In this document: positions 25,352 to 37,152 of the stretch, piece by piece
How the letters are laid out: each line of letters begins with the position of its first letter
Position numbering within the stretch: the stretch's first letter is position 1
Source: Solen grandis
Taxonomy: Eukaryota; Mollusca; Bivalvia; Adapedonta; Solenidae
DNA length: 64,000 bases
Direction: 5' to 3'
Assembly: GCA_021229015.1 (NCBI GenBank)
Contig: CM037785.1
Location: forward strand, 40,854,766-40,918,765
Notes under the pieces: model-generated
What the model was told of the DNA's origin: nothing
Seen by the model: only the letters and a program-made list of their open reading frames with translations
Databases searched by the model: none
Position numbers and translations under genes: made by a program

Positions 25352-26792
25352 TTGTGTAAGTTTAAATTAACGTCATATACCACGTGGTATGGCCACACTG
25401 AAATATATGTATAGGTTAGAACTCAAATATAATTGTTCTACGTCTATAGAACATTTCTATGTGAGTTCTAATCGTCTTAAATGTTGCCCCGCCTCTGAAT
25501 GACGTACCATGCTGTTTCTTAGGAAGTTGCGTGAATCTACCTTTGGCCACACAAGTATGTGAAAACATGTTTTCATTGAAAGGTGATGTTTCTTGTCGTT
25601 TCTATTGGACCGGTATTGTTCTAACCCGGTTATATTCATTTATTGTTGGTATGACATTTGAAATTCAAGACGAGGAATTCCTAAAAAATATCAAATCTCA
25701 CTAATTGAAAATACACTAAACATGCGCACATTTAATGCTGACCTAATGATTTTGTTGTATTCCAAGCTCCTGAACTCAAACTCGACGCTACTGGAGTATT
25801 CAGTGCGTTTCAGATTTCCATCGTCACGTGACCCCCTTTTTTAATGCAAAATTTGAAATATGCGCTTTCGCATATTAAATCTGAAGAAACTGTTATACTA
25901 AAGTGTACTAGGTCATTTCCGTGTTCTTTCTGATCACCTCTCGTATTTTATGTTCCTTGTATAGAATAAAAAGTTAAAAGTTTATATTAACATGTTATGC
26001 TTCTCGTATGACACTATGTTTTACTTTAATAATGATATCCTAAATAAGATATCTTTGTTTGACGCTCAGCGTAATGACAATTTAGGGATATTCAAAGGCC
26101 TAACTGGCCTTGTGTCAGAATAACGTGACAGCAAGTGGTATCATGTCATGCGTTTACCGTGTAATAGAGCAGTGAGGTAGTTCTTATTTGTCTTACTTAC
26201 GTGGACTGAAAAACACGGCAAATGTCTATAACTAATCACAAACTTACAAGTACCATATAAACCAACCTCAATTTCTATCTTTATATGTATACATTTTAGC
26301 AGTTAAATGATTGTTAACAACAACAAAAAACAATAACTACAACAAAAACACAAACAGCAAAAAAAAAAGAAAAAAAAAAGAAAGGAAGAAAGAAAAGAAA
26401 AGCAAAGATGTTTAATGAAATGTCGCATATCTGTTGTTTATTATAGTAAATTTAATAAACGAGGATCAAATTTTCAAGGCATGCCAAAAACAACCAAACA
26501 AACACAGTCATAACAAGAAAATACGGACACAACATTTGTTTCAAAGGGACAGCTATTTCTCCCTATTTCTCTTGCCTACATTTCATAAGATTTATATCAA
26601 TAGGTGTATATAACTAAAAAGGAAGCAAATATAAAACAACTTACTAACGTCAATTACTATTTATGTATGGTATATTCTTTCATTTAATTTTTTTTTAACT
26701 TAACATAGGCCAATGGTAAATATTCAATATTACAAAACTATCAAAATAATATATTTACATATTTAGTATTGCAAAAACATTAAAACAAAATA
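25352..26792. other. non-genic stretch
   Basis: No supported gene. An A-rich tract with AAC/AAAG repeats runs from about 26315 to 26405. Confidence 0.45.
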
Positions 26793-26882
26793 TTCCACGA
26801 GCTGGATTTCGAACCCCCAAACGTTTCATGTAACGCTGTGTTTTCCAATTTCCAGCTTACCCACGGAATGAGCTATTTTGGC
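26793..26882 (-). repeat. tRNA-like SINE head
   Basis: The minus strand reads AATAGCTCATTCCGTGGG (box A-like) and, about 50 bp later, GGGGGTTCGAAATCCAGCTC (box B). It abuts the mariner remnant. Confidence 0.5.
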
Positions 26883-26989
26883 AGTAGCATTATGGTAACG
26901 AATGTATGTTTTTTTATAGGTGAATTGGTCAAATTGCAGCCAGTAATGGTTCAAAATATTTCCGTTTGAATTATGACCACAGCCCGCCG

Positions 26990-27680
26990 TTGATGTTGAT
27001 TCCATCCAGAAGGTAGAGGCCTTCATATCGGACGACCGCCGCAAAGTGAACCAACTATGAGGTCAAGAGTGGGGTCTGTGGAAAATATCATTAATAATCA
27101 TTTCCAAATAGAAAAGATGTCTGCTCAATGGACTCCTCTTTTCTTCACAGAAGCAAAATCATTTGAATACTACCAGGTTCTTTTGACCATGTGCCAAGAA
27201 ATTCAGGAGGACTTTTTGACAGACTATTTACACGGGAAAAAACATGGACGCATCTCTATGATCCACAGTCTAAAATCCAGTCGAACCAATATACACTATT
27301 TTGATTTGACTCCACCGAAGAAATCACGTGACCAAACCTCAGTTGTCATAGTTCAGCTGCCAGTATTTTGGATCAGCGTGGAGTAGAGATGACGGATTTC
27401 ATGGAAAAGGGTACCACATTTAGAGGGACATACTATGCATCACTTCTGCAGAACTACAAAATTACAGAAAACATCAAAATAGAGAGGTGTGATATGCTAC
27501 CCAGAGGTATTCGACTCCTGAAATATAAGTTTTGGTTCACTGCCATGTTGCCGAGAAATAAGCACGAACCTGTGGCTATAAAATCCTTCCTCATCCTCCC
27601 TACTCTCCTGACCCGACACCTTCTGATTTATACTTATTTCCAAACAGGAAGTCAATTTTATAGGGAAAGCAGCTAGAAGT
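26990..27680 (+). pseudogene. dead mariner transposase (DD34D family)
   Basis: Three frames must be joined to follow it. First VDSIQKVEAFISDDRRK (HTH region, VxxxIxxDRR). Then from 27057 GSVENIINNHFQIEKMSAQW and, further on, PPKKSRDQTS. Then, from about 27368, FMEKGTTFRGTYYASLLQ. A further shift gives YSPDPTPSDLYLFP, the mariner YSPDLAPSDYFLF signature. The first catalytic segment (normally TGDE) reads HGKKHG, and the HDNA segment is not recognisable, so catalytic acids are lost. No terminal inverted repeats were found. Confidence 0.85.
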
Positions 27681-27764
27681 CTCTCAAGGCATGGCTTTCA
27701 GCACAACCTGCACAGATTTCTATAGTATAAGTCCCAACAGCTGCATATAGGAAAGGGAAAACTG

Positions 27765-27935
27765 CCCTTACGAAAACAGAAAGTTTGCAGCAACTTTGCC
27801 GCATAAAATCAGCAAACCTTTTTGTTGGCAGTAAAGTTTGCAAGAAGTTCGCAGGACTTTGCGGTTAGCGGTGAAATTTCTGTGACTTTGCTACAAATTT
27901 GTCGCGAATGCAGAAAGTTTGCAAAAAACTTAAAA
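27765..27935. repeat. AAGTTTGC-rich degenerate repeat
   Basis: GAAAGTTTGCAGCAACTTTG, AAAGTTTGCAAGAAGTTCGC and AGAAAGTTTGCAAAAAACTT recur within 170 bp, with related TTTGCGG/TTTGCTACAA blocks between. No gene. Confidence 0.5.
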
Positions 27936-28610
27936 CCCGCGTCGGTGAATTTATGGAACGTCGGTTTTTTCCATAAACTTTTTTAAAAACCACAGTTCTT
28001 ACATATATTTTTATTATTGATAATGAAAGAGCATTGTTTCCCAATTCTAATTATGTCTTGTTTTCGAAAAACACATTTATATTAGCTGAGATATCGTGCA
28101 TTTTGTACCTTGAAAATAACACATATCCGACCGGAAACAGCTGATAAACGATCGGAATCCTCTAATAATCGATCGATTATTACCTGTCGAGAAAAAACGA
28201 TCGGTAACAGCTGATCTCCTATCGGAAAATAACGATCGCTTTGTTTCTATCGGAAAATGCCGAACGTTCATATCCAGTTGAAAAAATCAAACATAAGACG
28301 GGTTTTATTTGGAAATTGTTTGATTTATTTGTAGTTAAAGGAAGAAACTAGTGTTTAAAATCGCACGTTTGTTTACAAAATGAATTACATCCGTTGTTTT
28401 AGACAGTATAATATGGTGATCTTCAACGAACCATATCCTGAACCAGATACTGAATTTTTTATTGTTGCATCTTTGTAGCTGTATAAATAATTTTAGTTAA
28501 TCCAAGTTCTACATTTTTTATCAGACGGTGGTCTACAGTACGTTGATTTTTAGAATAAAAATTAAGTTTTGATACAAAATGCTTAAGATTAAATGTTTAT
28601 GAAAAAATAA

Positions 28611-28690
28611 CATTAGGTCTGGGTGTGTGGTGAGTGTATTATATATATACATTAGGCCTGGGTGTGTGGTGAGTTTATTATATATATAAA
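28611..28690. repeat. 39-bp tandem duplication
   Basis: CATTAGGTCTGGGTGTGTGG followed by TGAGTGTATTATATATATA is repeated once with three changes (starts 28611 and 28650). Confidence 0.85.
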
Positions 28691-28699
28691 AACAATAAT

Positions 28700-28800
28700 G
28701 ACATCAGGGTTAAAAATATATGTGTCCAGCCTGACCAGGACGCAACCAGGGGCCATATGCTTTCAGGGCAAATGCTCTACTGACTGAGCTGGACAAGTCA
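28700..28800 (-). repeat. tRNA-derived SINE, family S1
   Basis: The minus strand starts GTCCAGCTCAGTCAGTAGAG, has a B-like box CTGGTTGCGTCC, and runs into GGTCAGGCTGGACACATATA and TTTTTAACCCTGATG. This matches the S1 tail seen at 23740-23790. Confidence 0.6.
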
Positions 28801-28965
28801 CTTACACTTATTCCTCAATGTTTAGGGTAAAACTTAATGGCCATTACAATAACAATAATTGTAATTTATATATATATATTATTTAAATGAAAAATTACCA
28901 TTTAATTTTTGTTCTTTTCATATAATGCAAAAGTAGAGCATAAATGAATTATATTTTTAATATGG

Positions 28966-29115
28966 GACCTCCGTTGCCAAGACACTTTAACACTCACTCT
29001 GCAACTCACTGCATGGGTTCGAATCCCGGCTGGGTCATTTGGATTTTCATGTGAGGAAGCCTTCCAGCTGGCTTGCAGTAGGTTGGTGGTTCTACCTGGA
29101 TGCTTGATGGTAAAT
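28966..29115 (+). repeat. SINE family S2 (long-variable-arm tRNA head)
   Basis: The head has an extended variable region and the B box GGGTTCGAATCCC, then GGCTGGGTCATTTGGATTTT, CATGTGAGGAAGCC, TTCCAGCTGGCTTGCAGTAG and GTTGGTGGTTCTACC. The body matches the copies at 29200, 47885 and 56375. The 3' tail is missing. Confidence 0.75.
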
Positions 29116-29199
29116 TAAAAAATCTATCTATTTATATTGGTTTGTTAAAAATGAATGTTTTCTGTGGCTTATTTGTTACAACTGCAGAGATTCAATCAC

Positions 29200-29395
29200 G
29201 TAACTTCTTTCAATTGTGGGTTCGATACCTTGCAGTGTCACTTTCTTCATCTAAGTAAGCCATCCAGCTCGCTTGTGGTAGGTTGGTGGTTCTGTCCGGT
29301 TGCCTATGTGTACTCATCCATTTTATTAGCTGGACATGGATCACTATATAACTGGAATACTCACAGTTGCAGTGACAGTAAACTCCAGTCAACAC
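29200..29395 (+). repeat. SINE family S2, second copy
   Basis: B box GTGGGTTCGATACC, then the body blocks CATCCAGCTCGCTTGTGGTA and GGTTGGTGGTTCTGTCC, then the tail TAGCTGGACATGGATCACTA with AACTGGAATACTCACAG. It lies 85 bp after another S2 copy in the same orientation. Confidence 0.7.
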
Positions 29396-29509
29396 AATAA
29401 TTAATATAACTTTCGATTTGTTTATACAAATTCCTCAGACTTTGGTTACCAAAAAAGACTGCAATATAATGAAAATAAAATAAGCACCAGAAAATTCTAA
29501 GTGTGCCTA

Positions 29510-29665
29510 CTGTTGGTGCATGACTCAAACCAACGACTCCTGCTGTTGTGGAGTTCCAAAAATAAATATAACATTAACAGGACAGATCTATATTCCTTTT
29601 CATACACACTACACTTCTCCCAAACCCATAACTGACGCCACCATGCTACTCTACCGCCTGGCCTA
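29510..29665 (-). repeat. tRNA-like SINE remnant
   Basis: The minus strand carries CAGTTAGGCCAGGCGGTAGA (box A-like) and, about 90 bp on, GTTGGTTTGAGTC (box B-like). The spacing is too long for one intact head, so it is either interrupted or two fragments. Confidence 0.35.
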
Positions 29666-29764
29666 ACTGGACAGATTTTCCTACCTACACAAACAATAAA
29701 AATCAAAATGAAATAAAAGTTAAATTTGTAATTAGGTGAGATAAATGTGTAACCAGTAATTTCC

Positions 29765-29832
29765 TGTACCCTTGCTTACATGCATGGCCAGTGCTCTATG
29801 AATTGAGCAGTTGGACCATGTACACAAATCTC
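29765..29832 (-). repeat. tRNA-like SINE fragment
   Basis: The minus strand reads GTCCAACTGCTCAATTCATA then GAGCACTGGCCATGCATGTA. The D-arm pairing (GCTC...GAGC) is kept; the T arm is not clear. Confidence 0.35.
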
Positions 29833-30149
29833 TAATAAGAAATACTTATAGACTGTTACATAATCCACAACCAATTTAGAATAACATGTAATCCCTGAAT
29901 TCACAGGAAAAAGAACAAACTATAATCCAAAGAGCAGTAATATACTGAAAAATAGGTAATGTAACAGCCCCACATTGTAACCAATCTAGAAAAATGTGCA
30001 AACAGACCAGGCCCTGTGATCCCAAACATTAAAATGGTACTTAAACTTGTATGATTTTCATACTTATACTCAAACTATGCCCATTAGTTTCGATAGGGAT
30101 TTAAGTATGTTACTCAAATTAAAGCCAGAGTTTGTACTTAAGTATTTTC

Positions 30150-30235
30150 GAGAACACGGGGCCAGGACTCTAACTCGAGAGCCCTCACTTACATGGCAAA
30201 TTCTCTACCAATGCATCTACATAACCACTTAAACC
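30150..30235 (-). repeat. tRNA-like SINE head
   Basis: The minus strand reads GTGGTTATGTAGATGCATTG, GTAGAGAATTTGCC, then CTCGAGTTAGAGTCCTGG as the B box. Confidence 0.5.
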
Positions 30236-31845
30236 TTTCAACTTTAAGGCTACAAGTTAAGCTGTTACATTTCATAATGGTTAAAGAAAATTTCTTGCAG
30301 CTTTAACAATTCATTTGCACTCAGGCACAGATAATTATGCATGTTGTCATTTTTGTTGAAAAACATAACATCCTGGAAACTCTAAAAAAATCATGGCCTC
30401 TGGTACACTCTCAGTGCCAGAAATTTATTCAATGAGCTTTTGAGCTATCTTCCATCATTTGTTTCATTCATTTAAAGTTGAACTTAATTCAACCTACTTT
30501 AACTTAATTCAACCTGATCAAATTGCACATATGCACCCCCCAAAAATATTATAAGTACCGGTATATTCAAGTCAAACACAAACAATAAAGCCATTGGCTG
30601 TTATGCATATATATTTTTTATTTATTCAACTGATGTATTATAAAGGTAGTTATCCTAACCAAACTGGGCATACATCATCATTATAATTATAACATTCTAG
30701 CTGTTTCTAATTATGCTAACCAACCTTCATGTGCATGTGTATTACATGTATATACAAGCATTTTGATAATACATAATTATTTATCTAGATCCATTATTCA
30801 TACCTATGATTAGTTCTAGTTGTTCCATTTTGAAAATATTTAATATCTCTGGTATAACTGAGGTGTAATTCTTCATTTTTTTTCCTAAAAATCCTTCTTA
30901 AAAATCCAAACCCTTATTTAAGAACACATTTTTCAAGTTTTAGGGAAATCATCCTGGTAAAATTTAGATTCATAATAACTGAAAATGATCCTTATAAATC
31001 ATATAATTACACAGTTGAATCATTTTAGTGGCCACCTGTATTAAGCAGTCAACCTATATACAGTGGTCAATTTTAATATTACCAAACTAGCATTTTGTTT
31101 TGTTTAACCTTCATTTATGCAGCCACCTCTGATAAGTAGTCCCTTTCTCTTATACTCTTGAATGACCACTTAAGACAGGTTTGACAGTATGTTAAGACAT
31201 ACCTTATTGAAATGTTTACATAATCAGCTGAATTGAAACCAGTTCCTTTGGCTGAGTGCATGGTTGGAGCTGTTCCAGCCAATCCATGGTTATAAAAGAT
31301 TATTAACTCATTAATTAACAATAATGTTCTTTGGTTTTGTTTAAAACTGGTAGACCCACTGTTAGGGTAATATAATGATCAATAACTGTGGTCTTATTAT
31401 ACCACATGTCTTGTACGTGTGATATCACAGTGATGCAGAACTATATACCTGCCTAATGTAAACAAAGACCAAAGATTACCAACATAATGTCAGTGTAAAT
31501 CCAAGTAAACAAATAGACAAACAATTAGATCATAGGTGACATTGAAATGACTCTGGATGGACAATTTTGTGCATTGTGCAAATTTTGAATCTAACTAGCA
31601 ATGGCAAATTGACAGGGGGACAGAGAACTCCATAAGTAAATGCCTCAATGTATTGAGGCTTTGGGTTCTTACTCTATTTCTTGGATTGAGACCACAGCCC
31701 TGAGAAGGGGGAGATAAGTCTGAGATTATTCATCATCTATTTTAATAAGATCAAATTTGTTTATTTGTTTCACTATCAAAGCAAGAGAGAACTGAAGGCT
31801 GAGCTGCTTCTTATTTTTTTATTTTTCATTCTGAAATGATTGGTG
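30236..31845. other. non-genic stretch
   Basis: No exon supported. Between 31010 and 31190 the words GCCACCT, TAAGCAGTC and TGACCACTTAAGACAGG recur in a loose pattern that suggests an old dispersed repeat. Confidence 0.4.
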
Positions 31846-31995
31846 TAGCTGTAGCTCAGTTGGTACTGAGCATTTGCCCTTTATGTAAAAGGTCTGAGGT
31901 CTTGTTGTTGAGACACAAATTCAAACATATGTAGCAAACTTATTCCTCCAAATCAGGCTGCACATTTTTCTGACCCTGTAACATGCGAAATATTT
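31846..31995 (+). repeat. tRNA-derived SINE, family S1
   Basis: Head GTAGCTGTAGCTCAGTTGGT then GAGCATTTGCCC and a degraded B box (GGTCTGAGGTCTTG). The tail CAGGCTGCACATTTTTCTGA then CCCTGTAACA matches the S1 copy at 23678. About 50 extra bases lie between head and tail. Confidence 0.65.
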
Positions 31996-32399
31996 TTTAA
32001 AAACCTTCAAGTCCTAAGACTGATTAGAACTGTCAGCAAAATGACCAAGTCATTGCAAATCTTTATTCTTTGAACTCATTACAACTTTTTACAGTAACAG
32101 TTTTCATACTTTAAGTACAATGTGCATATCCTTTAAGAACTGAAACAAAAGAAAAGAAATAAAACTCCATAAATATACCAAACCATTTCAGCTTTTAATT
32201 ATTCTATGTTCCAATGTTGATGCCTCTGTAATTTATACTCAAATATTTCACTACATTGGATTGTTGAAGCTGTTATTTACAATGAAATTACTTCCAAATA
32301 ATTATCATTTTATTAATTCAGTACAATGTGTTATGAACTCATTATGGAAGAGAAAGATTGTTTTCTCTCAATATGACATCATGTGAGTATTCATCATAA

Positions 32400-32890
32400 G
32401 AGAGAGAGAGAAAGAGAGAATTTACTCAGTAAGAGAGGGACAGAGAGAGAGAAAGGGGGTGGGGGGAGAGTTTACTCAAGACAGAGATAGAAGGGAGGAG
32501 GAGAGTTTACTCATGACAGAGAGAGAGAGAGAGAGAGAAGGGGGTGGAGAGAGTTTACTCATGACAGAGAGAGTGAAAGGGGGGAGAGAGTTTACTCATG
32601 ACAGAGATAAAAGGGTGGGGGAGTTTACTCATGGCAGAGGGAGAGAGAAGGGGGGTGGAGAGAATTTACTCATGACAGAGAGATAGAAGGGGGGGGAGAG
32701 TTTACTCATGACAGAGATAAAAGGGTGGGGGAGTTTACTCATGGCAGAGGGAGAGAGAAGGGGGGTGGAGAATATCATGAGGGGGGGGGGAGTTTTACTT
32801 GTGACAGAGAGAGAAAGAGAATTTATTCATTAAAAGAGAGATAATTTCCATTACTCATGACAGAGAGGGAAAGAGAATTTATTCAATTAA
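32400..32890. repeat. GA-rich minisatellite with 110-bp higher-order unit
   Basis: GAGTTTACTCATGACAGAGA alternates with GA/GGGG runs. TTTACTCA occurs at about 32421, 32471, 32506, 32554, 32591, 32624, 32665, 32701 and 32734. The block starting at 32591 is repeated nearly exactly at 32701, giving a 110-bp higher-order unit. The 75-residue frame inside is repeat translation. Confidence 0.9.
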
Positions 32891-32984
32891 AGAGAGTATT
32901 GTCTATGTATTGACTATAAGTCACCCTATTTTAATTAATTATTTAACTTCAGTGAAGCAGAAATGCCATATTGATTGCATTAAT

Positions 32985-33045
32985 TGGTAAATACCTGAAC
33001 TCACTGAGGAGTAGCAAACATAAAACCTGATCAACCTCCTTTAAT
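32985..33045. repeat. fragment of TTAA-MITE family P1
   Basis: CTGAACTCACTGAGGAGTAG, CAAACATAAAACCTGATCAA match the inner part of the P1 elements (CCACTGAGGAGCAGCGAACA, TAAAACCTGATCAG). The ends are lost. Confidence 0.5.
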
Positions 33046-33717
33046 AGACTTTCAGACTAATCTGATTTAATACTTGTTGTTCAGATCATGTCCATGTATG
33101 ATTAAGACTAGTGGTAAGATCAGGAGTTTGAATCTGTAGTGTTGCACAGTTTTATGTGGATATGTATCTATCTATTGTTTTAGGATGATGGTTTCTTAAA
33201 ATAAATGTGACTGACAGTATATCTAAGATAACATCATTCAATGACTGCATGCATGAATCAAGTTACTTAGTAGATGTGTAAATTCAGGATCTCGTTATAT
33301 AAAGTTAAAATAACTTAATATTGAACTTAGGAGATTTCACATAACCAATGAGTTTAACTAAATAAATTAATCAATACCATTCTAGTTACAATAGCAGTAT
33401 CTTAAAATATTCCCAAAGTAACTTCAAAGTGACTTCACAATTAGAATCAATAGCAGTATTTTGCCATAAGAAAACTATCAAATTAATACAAAATGCAAAT
33501 CATGATAATATTAACAGAACAAAGTTTCCTGTAAATATTATGTTTTCATTAACATTCATATGAACTGTGTATGCTCCCCCCCCCCCACACACACACAAAA
33601 AAAAGGTTAAAATTCACTACCTTTGTATTTGAAGTCATGTATACATACTATAATGATTCAGTAAATTCAGATATTCAGTTGCTTGCTGCAACACAGGTGG
33701 ATCCCATTCTTTTAACT

Positions 33718-34032
33718 GTTTGTTGGGTTTAACGTCCAGCCAACAGTATTTCAGTCATTTTGAGACTATGTCTACTTGAGACAGATAAAGTGCTGCTACA
33801 CTGCAGTATAACACTGTAGATCGACATTAAGAATGTTACCACACTCAGTCACATTACCCTGACACAAGGTTAACCAGTTCTGGAACTATCTTTATATGCT
33901 GAGCGCCAAGGAAGAGAGCTATACCAGTACCATTTTTTATGACTTTGGTATGTCGCAGCCAGGAATCAAACCGACAACCTAGCTCCCACTCTCAAGGCAG
34001 ATGCTCTAACCACTCTGCCACTGGGAACTTTC
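33718..34032 (-). repeat. SINE family S3, nearly full length
   Basis: The minus strand begins CCCAGTGGCAGAGTGGTTAG (box A), has a long variable region, then GTCGGTTTGATTCCTGG (box B) and the body CAAAGTCATAAAAAATGGTA. It ends with TGACTGAAATACTGTTGGCT then GGACGTTAAACCCAACA. About 315 bp. It gives the reference order for the other S3 pieces. Its last ~40 bases resemble the S2 tail. Confidence 0.8.
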
Positions 34033-34348
34033 ATTCTTTTGACTATTTATTCTACATTGAATGCAGTCTGAAACAAAAAAGGTCAACAAAGGTTAAATTA
34101 ATATCAAATATCTATCCTCCATCATTAAAGAAGTATTCAGTTCAACATTTATCTCTGCCCAGGGTCTCCATCTATACAGATAGTATATAGATCAAGAGAC
34201 CCTGCTCTGCCTAATACTTCAACAAGGCAAAGCATTCCTCATGCTTATTGTGTGATTTCATTGTCTAAGAAATGCCTCAATCCATCCAACATTTTGTAGA
34301 AAGACACATGTCTGCCCTATAGGTCTTTTCTATGTTTCGCCCATGGGT

Positions 34349-34565
34349 GCCTGGATAGCGTAGTGGTAATGTGCTTCACTTCCCACCAATGCGTCCCTGG
34401 TTTGATTCCTGGTCATGAACATGAGAGGATACACTAAGTATACAGTGGTCGCTCGTCCAGGCACGTGAATTTCCCTCACAATTATGACCACATACGCCAC
34501 CATCAAAGCCATCTCGAGTGATTGATATAAGTTGTGAGAACTTGTTTCGTAATCAATATAAAATA
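34349..34565 (+). repeat. tRNA-derived SINE, family S4
   Basis: Head GCCTGGATAGCGTAGTGGTA (box A) and TGGTTTGATTCCTGG (box B), then a body with AGTGGTCGCTCGTCCAGGCA and a 3' end in AATCAATATAAAATAAATAA. The head and body differ from S1-S3. Confidence 0.65.
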
Positions 34566-35707
34566 AATAATGGTTAACTTTTTTCTCCCTTACATAGAAC
34601 TTCCATTTCTGTCAGTCAGAATACTGTTTTTCCATTGTGCTCATAATGATATAGGTTTTAAGCTTTCAGGGTGGGTTACATTCTCTACTGACTGACCTTC
34701 TGGATGACTTGCACAAATCTCTTAGTAATAAGGGTTAATTGGGGGACAATCAAAATCCCCTTGGTCAAAATGTGGTAGTTTTGTTCCATTTATTGTTTAC
34801 CCTGCAATAAATACTAACTGAAATGAAAAGAAAATGTAACAATGAGTATACATTGTTATCATCAATGTCATTTTATTTTATTATCATTTTTTAAATTATT
34901 ACATATGATATAACTCAATAAAATTACATTCACATTCTGCACTGTAACAAGGGTGATAATCAGCAAGTTCTATACATACATTTAAAAAAATATATAAATG
35001 AATTAAAAAAAAATGCTAGATCAAACTCACTAATAGCTAGCATTCTGCACTCCAGATGAATCTTCCCTTCTCATCTCCAAAGATAAATACTGAGATCGGG
35101 TAACAGTAAACGAATGACAAATGTACACTATAAAACCTAATCAGATAGTTAAATTCAGTAAGTTCAAAGAGGGAATTTCGAAACTTTTAAGAAGTAGTTT
35201 AAAATGTTTATATTCTACAAAGTTATATTACTGCAACAAAATGAGGAATTTTGGTCTCTCAATATGCATGTGCGCTAGTATCAGTTGCTTATCTACGTGG
35301 TATTTTTGTCTGTTGCAAATTTGTGTAGGTAGTGCTTATCACGTGTCACTGGCCTGCAGCATGTGGGGTTTACATAAAACCCTACGGAGCGAGTAGATGT
35401 GTAAACCAGTCTGCCTCTGGCAGCTGACCCAGTCCTTTTCAGGACCACCTCCTCCCTTCACCTTTGTCACAGGGGATGACAACATCTAGGCTGAATTAGC
35501 CGAGTATGTCATTCCCACGTTGGCTTCAAAATTCTTGATTTTATTAAGTACTTACCTCACACCTGTGAGGCTTTTCAAAATTCGACCTATTTCGGCATAC
35601 AAATTCATCTTTAAGGAGTTTGGGTCACACTCCGGTGTCCGAACCATAAAACAGTTAATACTGTAGACGGACCCTCATTAAGCATCTTATAAACAAATAG
35701 ATGTGTA

Positions 35708-35850
35708 AACAAGACTGTTCTCTGGAACACGTGTGCCACTTGCTGAAGCGTTGCGGAAAAAGACCCGTCCCAGACGGACGGACGGACGGACAGACGACGG
35801 ATAAAGGATCCCTATGTGTCACCTGCTGTAAGCAGAGGTGACACAACAAA
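35708..35850. repeat. dispersed repeat R, copy 3
   Basis: CTGTTCTCTGGAACACGTGT, CACTTGCTGAAGCGTTGCGG, five GACG/GACA units (CAGACGGACGGACGGACGGA), then ATGTGTCACCTGCTGTAAGC and AGAGGTGACACAA. Confidence 0.8.
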
Positions 35851-36121
35851 GTCACAAGAAACTGTGATGGGGACATTAGATCTGAATACACGATTATCGG
35901 ATATATACAACCCACGCGCAAAGTTTACTCAAAACTTTATTTTAACATACTCCTTCTAATCATTACCAATTAAAACTGTTATAATGTAACTACAATTTCC
36001 TTATGAATGGTTCTGACACCATTTCACACCTGGGACAACTTTTTATAAATGCCTTTAAAGATTATGTACGGCGGGACTGCTTTATCAAAATTCAAAGTGA
36101 TCTAGAACTATCTCCGCAATT

Positions 36122-36147
36122 TACACACACACACACACACACACACC
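36122..36147. repeat. (AC)n microsatellite
   Basis: Uninterrupted AC run. Confidence 0.95.
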
Positions 36148-36860
36148 TCTTTGTTTATAGTTTTCAAATGATTTATTTACAAAACACGGCATATAGATTT
36201 ATAGAACTTTGTGGCACATACACTTTCTAAGTATTTAAATCCAAATCATAATGATTATAAAAAAAGTGACATATGTAGAAAATATTGTTATAAATTCATA
36301 TTATTGATTTAGAAAAGAATTGTCCAGAGTCCGAGTGTGATCTCCATTACACATTCGGAACACTTCGTCCAATACCTAGGGTAAAAAATACCTCGCAATG
36401 TGTCAACACGTCAGTCTATTTATAGACTGCTCTTCAAGATGATTGCACACGTAATTTTACTGACCCAGATCATGATCGATTGGAAGCTTGCATGTGAGCA
36501 TGATTTTGATCAGGGTCAATGAAACGCTTGCTCGTGATGTAAACTTCAATATTACGTAACAGTACGTAACTAATACCCGCGACAGATCTTCCCGTACACT
36601 ATAAATCACGGGTCACGGAAAATATACTTCCACAATGGGTGACATTTATCATACCAATCTATATATGAATTTGGTAAATCTCGATCAAATTTAATACCCC
36701 GGTCTCCAGGCCGCGTCTTCAAATGCATTATGGACGACGGATATTTTGTGACCCAAATGAATACAATGAATATACCTTTATTTCCTCCACAAATGTAACA
36801 CTTTGAACATGGCAACAAAATATTTACAACATACATGTAACGAATGCGATAAGAAACAAG

Positions 36861-37110
36861 ATTTTCCTTTGTTCTGAACAAACGATAGTGAATTCTGCTA
36901 TGTAACCATATCAAATAGTTTTTGAGATATTTAAGGCCGAAGAAATAAATGACATGAAAAAATATAGCATTGACCTATGCGATTTTCCGAAAACAGAATT
37001 GGCTAAGACAATGCGACAATATACAATATGCTGAACATTCAGTGAAATTTTCATGTGAATCAGTCAAAAACTAAGGAATGCAGCACCAGACATCTGAATG
37101 TAGCTTCGTG

Positions 37111-37152
<42 letters not shown>

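Larger units (their letters stand above)
34566..36860. other. non-genic, repeat-bearing
   Basis: No exon supported. A GC-richer block at 35400-35540 (CAGCTGACCCAGTCCTTTTC and CACAGGGGATGACAACATCT) looks like a dispersed repeat but has no second copy here. It contains repeat R copy 3 and a CA microsatellite. Confidence 0.4.

Noticed and set aside
26826..27044. 72-residue minus-strand frame
   Set aside because: Antisense of the mariner remnant and a SINE head.
32459..32686. 75-residue Glu/Arg-rich protein
   Set aside because: Translation of the GA-rich minisatellite.
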